Source: Arachis hypogaea
Lineage: Eukaryota; Streptophyta; Magnoliopsida; Fabales; Fabaceae
Assembly: GCF_003086295.3 (NCBI RefSeq)
Contig: NC_092038.1
Span: 104,377,837 to 104,441,836, forward strand
Direction of reading: 5' to 3'
DNA length: 64,000 bases
Of the stretch, positions 43,737 to 54,380 are shown piece after piece. Within the stretch, counting starts at the first letter, position 1, and each line of letters begins with the position of its first letter. The notes below the pieces were generated by a model that was given only the letters and a program-made list of their open reading frames with translations, was not told the origin of the DNA and made no database searches. The position numbers and the translations under genes are program-made.

Positions 43737-45645
43737 TTACAGAGGATCAAGGTCCTTTCCAGACTCCACATCAACAGCAGGCTGCGGAGGAAACATAGAT
43801 ATCGGGACTGCATCAACGGCAACATCATCCCGACCAGATCTATCCCCGACCAAAGGTGAAGTCGGGTTCTCAACCGGAGCTTTGGGGTCGGACATCGGAA
43901 CCTCATCCTCGGAAGGAGCAGGAACAATCTTCCCCTCCACAACAACGTTGTCCGTACTGAATAAGCTCAGATCCAGGTCAGGAGCAAGAACCCGGACCTG
44001 AGCCTTCAAATTCTCAAACATGGCATCCATACCCTTGGCCACATGACCTTCCAGCTCGTAAAACTTGTCCTGTGCAGATTGCAACTCCTCCTTTGTCTCC
44101 ACAAGCTCGGTATATAGCCGAGTATAATTCTCTGTAGCTGCCTTCGCCATCTCCTCAGATGTCTTCGCTGCCGCCACAGCCGCGGTAGCTTTAGTTTTCT
44201 CTTTCTCCAAAGAGGCCTCCAGCTCAGTAATCCTGGCAGCCTTCATCTGACTAATCCTATCAAGCTCGGACTGAGTCCTCTCAAGTCGGGAGCTGGTCGC
44301 CCCAAGGGGGATTTCTTGAACTCCCGGGCAATAGCGGCATGAAGACTAGCCATCCGGACACAGCTCCGCGCCATATACTGAAAATGATGCTCCATAGAAA
44401 CATCATCAGTGGAAATAAAGGTCTGAGGGAGAATATGCTGCTCAATCCAACCAAGAGCGTCAAAGTCCTTATCATTGAAACCGGCAAGCTCTTGAGAGGT
44501 CTTCTGCTTCTTGGGAGGAGGACCCGAGAACGGAGGAGGAGAAGAGGTAGCAGGCCCAGAGGTCGGAGGATCCTGACTTATAGCTCGGAACTGGGGAGTC
44601 GGAATAGTCTTCGACCGAGTCTGAACACCCACAGTAGTCTTCTGCGGAGAAGATCGGGCAGAAGCATCCCCGGCCTCGAGATTTCGAGCAGCCACCGACT
44701 TCTTCGTCCGACGAAGAAACTTCATGGAATCCGCCTGAGAAGACATCTCTGCAGAAATAAAAAAGAAAAAAAAAGAAGAGATCACCACAACAGAAATTCC
44801 ACCGAAAACAAGCAAAACCCAAATACTAAAAAGGATAAATCTCAAAGAGGTCGGGAACTACCTAACTCGGAACGGAGAAGGCTTGGATCTCCCAACATTT
44901 TCTTCGTGTCCAAGTGAGGTGCCCGACCCCATAAACTGCTCACCACACCCACAAAAGCCTGCTCCACCTCATCTAGACTCTCAAAAGTATACTTAGCAGA
45001 CACTATATTCTCCTGCCAACAAAGAGGAAAAGAAGGCTCCCCACTCTCATCTAGAAAGAAAGGTCGGACGTCTCCAACAGCCCGGACCTTGAAATAAAAG
45101 TTCTTAAAATCGTGAAAAGACTCATCATACAGGGTACAGAACTTCCTCCCCTGGTTAGCCCTAAAAGAGACCCAAGACACCTTCCCTCCGCCCGACCCCG
45201 GCTTCGTCAACACAAACAAATAGGAAAAAAGAGAAATAGAGGGAGAGACACCCAAAAATTGACACAAAAGTTGGAACAGCTTTAAAAATGCCCAAGAATT
45301 CGGATGAAGCTGCGTAGGGGCAAGGTTACAAGACCATAACACCTCGGACTCCAGGTCGGTAAAAGGAAGTCGGACACTCAGCTTAGAGAAAAAGCAATCA
45401 TAAGCATAAAAGAAGAGTTTCTCGGAACTATCTAAAGGCGGGAAGCACACTCTCTCCTCGGAATCCGGGGCTACTAACTCATAATCCCTCTCAGACTCTC
45501 TATCTTCACATATGCTACATTGCCTACGAAACCTAGCTAAATACTCATAATCTACCACAGACGGGACTCTTAGAGGAACAGGATCTACCCAACCAAGACC
45601 ACTCGGAATCTTGGTCGACATCGCTTGAAGAACCTTTCGAGACAT
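43737..45645 (-). pseudogene. Tat-2 antisense accessory gene, two exons, one frameshift
   Basis: Homologue of 22463-24375. Exon 1 is 45645-44862, again exactly 784 nt and here open throughout (Cys where Tat-1 has a stop). The intron is 44861-44749 (113 nt) with the same donor G|GTAGTT and acceptor TTTCTGCAG|AG. Exon 2 is 44748-43737. A 1-base deletion near 44305 (CCCCAAGGGGG against Tat-1 CACCAATGGGAG) shifts the coiled-coil region, consistent with the summed exon length not being a multiple of three. Conserved blocks: LAPTQLHPNSWAFLKLFQ, KVSWVSFRANQG, SSLWGRAPHLDTKKMLGDPS. The function is unknown. Confidence 0.77.
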
Positions 45646-46258
45646 AAAAATTCTTGCCTACAAAGAAGAATACAACAGCAAGCAAAAATCACATAAAAGC
45701 AGGCAGCGAAAACCCATTCAGCAAAAACAAGAAACAACAATCTTTGAGATGAAAATGCAGCAACCCGGAACAAAATACCAAGAGAAAAGAGCCCCCCCAA
45801 TATATACAAACAGACAAAGCAATGGCGGCGCCTCTTTTCGGGGCAAACCAGGCATAGAGAAAACAGAAAACAGAAGCATACGTGCACAAAGAAAAGAAAC
45901 AGGAACAAACCTGGAAGAAGGAAACGAAGACGATGAACTCCGAAGCAAGGAGAACAGAACGGCGGCGCAGAGGAAACCCTGGAAGAACACGCAGAAGGAC
46001 TCGGAAAAGAAGAAAAAGAAAGAAGAAAACGTCGCTCGAAAAAAGAAGATGGCGAAACTCAGAAAAACAGGAAGGGAACAGAATAAACGAAGAAAAAGGG
46101 GAGAAGGGGCAAATAAATAATGCCTTCACAGAGCCCGAACGAAAATCGAGAAGAAATGGTAAAATGCAATAAATGCTGAAACGGCCATTTTTTGAATTTT
46201 GAAAAACTACTATGCCCGAGCTCGACCTCTCAAAAAGGACGAACTCGGGCAGGGGCAC
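45646..46258. other. Tat-2 region upstream of antisense gene, with PPT
   Basis: A/G-rich on the plus strand, as in Tat-1. It ends ACTCGGGCAGGGGCAC before the LTR. Confidence 0.55.
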
Positions 46259-46710
46259 TGTTCATACCCTGACCGAGCTCCTCCAAATCGGCAAAATCCA
46301 TGAAAGGTCCGACCTCGTCCCAAGGCCCACGCCTGAGGTCGGACCTCGGACAACAAAGCTAAAAAGGCCCATCAAAAGGAACGCAGCCCAAAAACTAAAA
46401 GGCCGAAAAGGCCTAGAGAAAGGCGGTTCCACAAAGATAGGGATAAAACTCCCAAAAGATAAGATAAGATAAAGAATATCTTATCCAGGGAAGATCACAG
46501 CCAACTACTATAAATACACTGGAGCACCCAGGTATAACTCATACTCTAATTCTACTCAATATCTGCTTGGACCCATGCTAACTTAAGCATCGGAGTGTCA
46601 TTGCAGGTACAACCACCAACCTCTCCACATATCAAGCTCGGGTCCCTGACCCCTATCTCGGACCTCTCCAGAGACGACCGAGCTACACGTTTCAGGTAAC
46701 CCCCGGAACA
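46259..46710 (+). mobile_element. Tat-2 3' LTR (452 bp)
   Basis: Starts TGTTCATACCCTGACCG and ends CCCCGGAACA. TATA at 46509-46516. It differs from the Tat-1 LTRs at many sites. Confidence 0.9.
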
Positions 46711-48098
46711 AAAACTATTTTGAAAAAGATGTGGTTAAGAAGATATGATTGGTTTTAAAAAGATGTGATTGAGAAGATATGATTTGAAAAACATTTTAAA
46801 AAGATTTGATTTGAAAATTAAAAACTTGACTTAACAAGAAAAGATATGATTCAAACATTAAACCTTTCTCAACAGAAAAGGCAACATACTTGAAATGTTG
46901 AATCAAATCATTAATTGATAGTAAGTTTCTTTGAAAAAGGAAAGAAGTTAATTTTGAAAAAGATTTGATTGAAAAAATTGATTTGAAAAAGATTTGATTT
47001 GGAAGAAATTTTGAAAACTTGAAAAAAATTGATTTTGAAAACAAAATCTTCCCCCTTTAGCCATCCTGGCGTTAAACGCCCAGAATGGTATCCATTCTGG
47101 CATTTAACGCCCAAAATGCTACCCTTTTGGGCGTTAAACGCCCAACCAGGTACCCTGGCTGGCGTTAAACGCCAGTCTGTCCTTCTTCACTGGGCGTTTT
47201 GAACGCCCAGCTTTTTCTGTGCAATTCCTCTGCTGTATGTTCTGAATCTTCAATTCTCTGTATTATTGACTTGAAAAGACACAAATTAAAAATATTTTTG
47301 GATTTTTTAATAATAAGGACAAACCAAAATGCAACAAGAATCAAATGACAATGCATGCAAGACACCAAACTTAGCAGTTTGTATACTGCTGACACTAACA
47401 AAATGAAAATGCATATGAGACACTCAAAACAATCAAGTCAATAGAATTTCAAAGATCAGAGCAAGTAAATCATCAAGAACATCTTGAAGATCACTTAGAC
47501 ACATGAATGCATGCAATTGACACCAAACTTATGATGAGACACTAGACTTAAACAAGAAATATTTTTGGATTTTATAATTTTGTAAAATTTTTTTGTGTTT
47601 TTCGAAAATTAAATGGAAAAAGATATCAAAATTCTTAATGAGAATTCCAGGAATCAGTGCAATGTTAGTCTAAGACTCCGGTCCAGGAATTAGACATGGC
47701 TTCACAGCCAGCCAAGCTTTCAAAGAAAGCTTCGGTCCAAAACACTAGACATGGCCAGAGGCCAGCCAAGCCTTAGCAGATCACCGCTCCAAAAGCAAGA
47801 TTGATAAGAAATCAACAAGCTCTTGTGATGATAAGTTGAAACCTCGGTCCAATGAGATTAGACATGGCTTCTCAGCCAGCCAGATTTCAACAAATCATCA
47901 TGAAACTCTAGAATTCATCTTCAAGAATTTCGAAAAAATAAATACCTAATCTAAGCAACAAGATGAACCGTCAGTTGTCCAGCCTGAACAATCCCCGGCA
48001 ATAACACCAAAACTTGATGTTGCTGCCGGATCTTGGCACTGATGTTACCGAAAGCTTGCTCAAAACTTGAACAATCCCCGGCAACGGCGCCAAAAACT
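46711..48098 (-). other. Leader of LTR-A copy 2 with hairpins and PBS
   Basis: Near-identical to 51242-52602. It contains tandem GAAAAAGAT(A/T)TGATT words (46720-47040), a GGCGTTTAACGCC-type hairpin cluster at 47061-47216, recurring TTAGACATGGC...CAGCCAGCC phrases (47690-47890) and the PBS. No ORF. Confidence 0.7.
48075..48092 (-). other. Primer-binding site (tRNA-Asp) of LTR-A copy 2
   Basis: On the minus strand TGGCGCCGTTGCCGGGGA, perfect, six bases from the LTR end. Two more degenerate copies lie at 47987-48015 and, inside the LTR, at 48139-48170. Confidence 0.88.
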
Positions 48099-49840
48099 TG
48101 GTGCGCGAAATTGTGAACATTACTTTTTCACAACTCTCATAATCCCCGGTAATGGCTCCAAAAACGTGGTAGCTCAATACCATGGCATTACACAACTTCG
48201 CACAACTAACCAGCAAGTGCACTGGGTCGTCCAAGTAATAAACCTTACGTGAGTAAGGGTCGATCCCACGGAGATTGTTAGTATTGAAGCAAGCTATGGT
48301 CATCTTGTAAATCTTAGTCAGGCAAACTCAAATGGATATAGTGATGAACGAAAATAACACAAAGGTAAAGATAGAGATACTTATGTAATTCATTGGTAGG
48401 AACTTCAGATAAGCGTATGAAGACGCCTTCCCTTCCGTCTCTCTGCTTTCCTACTGCCTTCATCCAATTCTTCTTACTCCTTTCCATGGCAAGCTCGTGT
48501 AGGGTTTCACTGTTGTCAGCAGCTACCTCCCATCCTCGCAGTGAAAACTAATGCTCATGCGGCTAATCACCGGTTTGGTTCCCTCCCCTACCGGAATAAA
48601 ATCACTCTTTTGCGTCTGTCACTAACGCCCAGTAGGTTACAGGTTTGAAGCACGTCACAGTCACTCAATCATTAAATCCTACTCAGAATACCACAGACAA
48701 GGTTTAGACCTTCCGGATTCTCTTGAATGCCGCCATCAGGTCCTGCCTATACCACGAAGACTCTGATCTCACGGAATGGTTGGCTCGTTTGTCAGGCGAG
48801 CACTCGGTTGTCAGGCGATCAACCATGCATCGTGCAATCAGGAATCCAAGAGATATTCACCAAGCCTCAAATGCTTGTAGAACAAGAGTGGTTGTCAGTC
48901 ACTTTGTTCATGAGTGAGAATGGTGATGGGCATCAATCATCACCTTCATCAAGTTGAAGAACAAGTGATATCTTGGAATAAGAACAAGCGGAATTGAATG
49001 GAAGAACAATAGTAATTGCATTAATACTCGAGGTACAACAGAGCTCCACACCTTAATCTATGGTGTGTAGAAGCTCCACCGTTGAAAATACATAAGCATA
49101 AGGTCTAGGCATGGCCGAATGGCCAGCCTCCCAATGATCTAAGATAGCATAAAAATGAAGATAGCTACCAAAGTCTCTCTATCATGATCTAAGAACTAGA
49201 TGTCCAAAGATGAAAATACAATAGTAAAAGGTCCTACTTATAGAAAACTAGTAGCCTAAGGTGTACAGAAATGAGTAAATGACATAAAAATCCTCTTCCG
49301 GGCCCACTTGGTGTGTGCTTGGGCTGAGCAATGAAGCAAATTTCGTGCAGAGACTCTTTTTGGAGTTAAACGCCAGCTTTAGTGCCAGTTTGGGCGTTTA
49401 ACTCCCATTTGGGTGCCAGTTCCAGCGTTTAACGCTGGGATTTCTTGAGGTGACTTTGAACGCCGGTTTGGGCCATCAAATCTTGGGCAAAGTATGGACT
49501 ATCAAATATTGCTGGAAAGCCCAGGATGTCTACTTTCCAACGCCGTTGAGAGCGCGCCAATTGGGCTTCTGTAGCTCCAGAAAATCCACTTCGAGTGCAG
49601 GGAGGTCAGAATCCAACAGCATCTGCAGTCCTTTTTGGTCTCTGAATCAGATTTTTGCTCAGGTCCCTCAATTTCAGCCAGAAAATACCTGAAATCACAG
49701 AAAAACACACAAACTCATAGTAAAGTCCAGAAAAGTGAATTTTAACTAAAAACTAATAAAAATATACTAAAAACTAACTAAATCATACTAAAAACATACT
49801 TAAAACAATGCCAAAAAGTATACAAATTATCCGCTCATCA
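48099..49840 (-). mobile_element. LTR-A copy 2, 5' LTR (1742 bp)
   Basis: Plus-strand TGGTGCGCG at 48099 to CCGCTCATCA at 49840. Inverted repeats at 49362-49404 (GGAGTTAAACG / CGTTTAACTCC) and a perfect 17-base palindrome CCAGCGTTTAACGCTGG at 49422-49438. Confidence 0.9.
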
Positions 49841-50917
49841 ATTTCTCCATGAAGGATTATAGGTGTTTCCATAGGGTTTTCCTATGTAATTCACCTCTTC
49901 CATTGAAGGATTCTCAGGATCATAGGCTTCTTCCTCAGATGAAGCCTCCTTAGTACTGCTTGGTGCATTTTGCATTCCAGACAGACTTTGAGAAATCATA
50001 TTGACTTGTTGGGTCAATATTTTGTTCTGAGCCAATATGGCATTCAGAGTGTCAATCTCAAGAACTCCTTTCTTCTGACTAGTCCCATTGTTCATTGGAT
50101 TTTTTTCAGAGGTGTACATGAATTGGTTATTTGCAACCATTTCAATCAGTTCTTGAGCTTCAGTAGGCGTCTTCTTCAGATGAAGAGATCCTCCAGAAGA
50201 GCTATCCAAAGACATATTGGACAGTTCAGAGAGACCATCATAGAAAATACTTATGATGCTCCATTCAGAAAGCATATCAGAGGGACACTTTATGATTAAT
50301 TGTTTGTATCTTTCCCAAGCTTCATAGAGGGATTCTCCTTCCTTCTGTCTGAAGGTTTGGACTTCCACTCTAAGCTTACTCAATTTTTGAGGTGGAAAGA
50401 ACTTTGCCAAGAAGGCATTGACTAGCTTTTCCCAAGAGTCCAGGCTTTCTTTAGGTTGAGAGTCCAACCATGTCCTAGCTCTGTCTCTTACAGCAAAAGG
50501 GAATAGCATAAGTCTGTAGACCTCAGGGTCAACCCCATTAGTCTTAACAGTGTCACAGATTTGCAAGAACTCAGCCAAAAACTGGTGAGGATCTTCCAGT
50601 GGAAGTCCATGAAACTTGCAATTCTGTTGCATTAGAGAAACTAATTGAGGCTTAAGCTCAAAGTTGTTTGCTCCAATGGCAGGGATAGAGATGCTTCTCC
50701 CATAGAAATCGGGAGTAGGTGCAGTAAAGTCACCCAGCACCTTCCTTGCATTGTTGGCATTGTTGTTTTCAGCTGCCATGTGTTCTTCTTCTTTGAAGAA
50801 TTCGGTCAGGTCCTCTAAAGAGAGTTGTGCTTTGGCTTCTCTTAGCTTTCTCTTCAAGGTCCTTTCAGGTTCAGGATCAGCCTCAACAAGAATGCCTTTG
50901 TCTTTGCTCCTGCTCAT
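49838..50917 (-). pseudogene. LTR-A copy 3 gag, C-terminally truncated (359 codons)
   Basis: Start MSRSKDKGILVEADPEPERT at 50917. The gag domain spans about residues 110-240: ANNFELKPQLV, RDRARTWLDSQP, FLAKFFPPQKLSKLR, YEAWERYKQLI, SSGGSLHLKKTP. The stretch before the cut (YIGKPYGNTYNPSWRN) equals YVGN...YNPGWKN in the LTR-C' gag, so about the last part of Gag and all of protease and pol are missing. The stop codon is made by the inserted LTR sequence at 49840/49841. Otherwise the frame is intact. Confidence 0.85.
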
Positions 50918-52602
50918 ATGAGAGAGAAGAGAACAAGAAAATGTGGAATCCTCTATGTCACAGTATAGAGATTCCTTTAGGTGTCAGAGGAAAAGAAGAG
51001 TAGAAGACAGAAGTAGAAAATTCGAACTTATCAAAGGAGATGGAGTTCGAATTTTGCATTAAGGGATAGTGTTAGTCCATAAATAGAAGGATATGAGAAG
51101 AAGGGAAGTAATTTTCGAAAATTAAGTAAGAAATTTTGAAAACATTTTGAAAAACACTAATTAATTTTCGAAAACCAAGAGTGAGAAAGAGATCAAGTGA
51201 TTTTTGAAAAAGATTTTGAAATTAGAAATTAAAAAGATTTGATTGAAAACTATTTTGGAAAAGATGTGGTTAAGAAGATATGATTAAAAAAAAATGTGAT
51301 TGAGAAGATATGATTTGAAAAACATTTTAAAAAGATTTGATTTTGAAAAATTAAAAACTTGACTAACAAGAAAAGATATGATTCAAACATTAAACCTTTC
51401 TCAACAGAAAAGGCAACATACTTGAAATGTTGAATCAAATCATTAATTGATAGTAAGTATCTTTGAAAAAGGAAAGAAATTGATTTTGAAAACATATGAT
51501 TGAAAAGATATGATTTGAAAAAGATTTGATTTTGAAAAACTTTGAAAACCTGAAAAAAATTGCATTGAAAAATAGAATCTTCCCCCTTGTGCCATCCTGG
51601 CGTTAAACGCCCAGAATGGTGCACATTCTGGCGTTTAACGCCCAAAACACTACCTTTTTGGGCGTTAAACGCCCAACCAGGTACCCTGGCTGGCGTTTAA
51701 ACACCAGTCTGTCCTTCTTCACTGGGCGTTTTGAACGCCCAGCTTTTTCTGTGCAATTCCTCTGCTGTATGTTCTGAATCTTCAATTCTTCTTTATTATT
51801 GACTTGAAAAGACACAAATTAAAAATATTTTTGGATTTTTAATTATAAGGAAAAATCAAAATGCAACAAGAATCAAATAACAATGCATGCAAGACACCAA
51901 ACTTAGCAGTTTGTATACCACTGACACTAACAAAATGAGAATGCATATGAGACACACAAGATACTCAAGTCAATTGAATTTAAAGATCAGAGCACGAAAA
52001 TCATCAAGAATTACTTGAAGATCCTTAAGACACATGAATGCATGCAATTGACACCAAACTTAAGATGAGACACTAGACTCAAACAAGAAATTTTTGGATT
52101 TTATGATTTTTTTTATTTTTTTTTTATTTTTTTTTTGTGTTTTTCGAAAATTAAATGGAAAAAGGTATCAAAATTCTTAATGAGAATTCCAGGAATCAGT
52201 GCAATGCTAGTCTAAGACTCCGGTCCAGGAATTAGACATGGCTTCACAGCCAGCCAAGCTTTCAAAGAAAGCTTCGGTCCAAAACACTAGACATGGCCAA
52301 TGGCCAGCCAAGTCTTAGCAGATCACTGCTCCAAAAGCAAGATTGATAAAAATCAACAAGCTTTTGTGATGATAAGTTGAAATCTCGGTCCAATGAAATT
52401 AGACATGGCTTCACAGCCAGCCAGACTTCAACAAATCATCATGAAACTCTAGAATTCATCTTCAAGAATTTCAAAAAAAATAAATACCTAATCTAAGCAA
52501 CAAGATGAACCGTCAGTTGTCCAAACTCAACAATCCTTGGCACTGATGTTACCAAAAGCTTGCTTAAAACTTGAACAATCCTCGGCAACGGCGCCAAAAA
52601 CT
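50918..52602 (-). other. Leader of LTR-A copy 3 with hairpins and PBS
   Basis: No ORF. The PBS is at 52596-52579 (TGGCGCCGTTGCCGAGGA, one mismatch). The hairpin cluster is at 51597-51740. GAAAAAGAT(A/T)TGATT words occur at 51200-51560. A T-rich stretch lies at 52104-52140. Confidence 0.68.
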
Positions 52603-54380
52603 TGGTGCGCGAAATTGTGAACAATACTTTTCACAACTCTCATAATCCCCGGTCATGAACCCCAAAAACTTGGTAGCTCAATACCATGGCATTACACAAC
52701 TTCGCACAACTAACCAGCAAGTGCACTGGGTCGTCCAAGTAATAAACCTTACGCGAGTAAGGGTCGATCCCACGGAGATTGTTAGTATGAAGCAAGCTAT
52801 GGTCATCTTGTAAATCTTAGTCAGGCAAACTCAAATGGATATAGTGATGAACGAAATAAACATAAAGATAAAGATAGAGATACTTATGTAATTCATTGGT
52901 AGGAACTTCAGATAAGCGCATGAAGATGCCTTCCCTTCCGTCTCTCTGCTTTCCTACTGTCTTCATCCAATCCTTCTTATTCCTTTCCATGGCAAGCTCA
53001 TGTATGGTTTCACCGTTGTCAGTGGCTACCTCCCATCCTCTCAGTGAAAACGCTGCCTATGCTCTGTCACAGCATGGGTAATCATTTGTCGGTTCTCGGT
53101 CAGGCCGGAATAGAATCCATCGATTCTTTTGCGTCTGTCACTAACGCCCCGCCTGCTAGGAGTTTGAAGCACGTCACAGTCATTCAATCATTGAATCCTA
53201 CTCAGAATACCACAGACAAGGTTAGACCTTCCGGATTCTCTTGAATGCCGCCATCAGTTCTTGCCTATACCACGAAGACTCTGATCTCACGGAATGGTTG
53301 GCTCGGTTGTCAGGCGAGCACTCGGTTGTCAGGCGATCAACCATGCATCGTGCAATCAGGAATCCAAGAGATATTCACCCAATCGAAGGTAGAACGGAGG
53401 TGGTTGTCAGTCACACGTTCATAGGTGAGAATGATGATGAGTGTCACGGATCATCACATTCATCAAGTTGAAGAACAAGTGATATCTTAGAACAAGAACA
53501 AGCGGAATTGAATAGAAGAACAATAGTAATTGTATTAACACTCGAGGTACAGCAGAGCTCCACACCTTAATCTATGGTGTGTAGAAGCTCCACCGTTGAA
53601 AATACATAAGTATAAGGTCTAGGCATGGCCGAATGGCCAGCCTCCCAATGATCTAAGATAGCATAAAGATGAAGATAGCTACCCCGATCTCTATCATGAT
53701 CTAAGAACTAGATGTCCAAAGATGATCTAGAGATCTAAAGTGATCAAAAGATGAAAATACAATAGTAAAAGGTCCTACTTATAGAAAACTAGTAGCCTAA
53801 GGTTTACAGAAATGAGTAAATGACATAAAAATCCACTTCCGGGCCCACTTGGTGTGTGCTTGGGCTGAGCAATGAAGCATTTTCGTGCAGAGACTTCTCT
53901 TGGAGTTAAACGCCAGCTTTTATGCCAGTTTGGGCGTTTAACTCCCATTTTGGTGCCAGTTCCAGCGTTTAACGCTGGAATTCCTGAGGGTGACTTTGAA
54001 CGCCGGTTTGGGCCATCAAATCTTGGGCAAAGTATGGACTATCATATATTGCTGGAAAGCCCAGGATTTTTAATTTTTAACGCCGTTGAGAGCGCGCCAA
54101 TTGGGCTTCTGTAGCTCCATAAAATCCGCTTCGAGTGCAGGGAGGTCAGAATCCAACAGCATCTGCAGTCCTTTTTGGTCTCTGAATCAGATTTTTGCTC
54201 AGGTCCCTCAATTTCAGCCAGAAAATACCTGAAATCACAGAAAAACAGACAAACTCATAGTAAAGTCCAGAAAAGTGAATTTTAACTAAAAACTAATAAA
54301 AATATACTAAAAACTAACTAGATCATACTAAAAACATACTAAAAACAATGCTAAAAAGCATACAAATTATCCGCTCATCA
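52603..54380 (-). mobile_element. LTR-A copy 3, 5' LTR (1778 bp)
   Basis: TGGTGCGCG at 52603 to CCGCTCATCA at 54380. Same landmarks as copy 2, including the inverted repeats near 53900-53980. Confidence 0.9.

Larger units (their letters stand above)
37894..46710 (+). mobile_element. Tat-2: Tat-type Ty3/gypsy element, 5' end in gap
   Basis: Same organisation as Tat-1: gag, long pol, antisense accessory gene, 3' LTR. The internal region is close to Tat-1, but the LTR is 452 bp with many differences, so it is a separate, older insertion or a subfamily. It sits in the leader of a minus-strand LTR-A element. The flank after the LTR is AAAAC, the probable duplication. Confidence 0.88.
46711..49840 (-). 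mobile_element. LTR-A element copy 2: 5' LTR and leader, minus strand
   Basis: Reading the minus strand: 5' LTR (49840 to 48099), PBS (48092 to 48075) and leader down to 46711, where Tat-2 interrupts it. Its gag, pol and 3' LTR would lie beyond Tat-2, that is in or beyond the N gap, and are not seen. It is inserted into the gag of LTR-A copy 3 at 49840/49841. Confidence 0.82.
49841..54380 (-). mobile_element. LTR-A element copy 3: 5' LTR, leader and partial gag, minus strand
   Basis: Minus strand: 5' LTR (54380 to 52603), PBS, leader with hairpins, and gag to 49841, where copy 2 is inserted. It sits just downstream of the Tat-C pol stop. The 3' part is not in the visible window. Confidence 0.84.
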
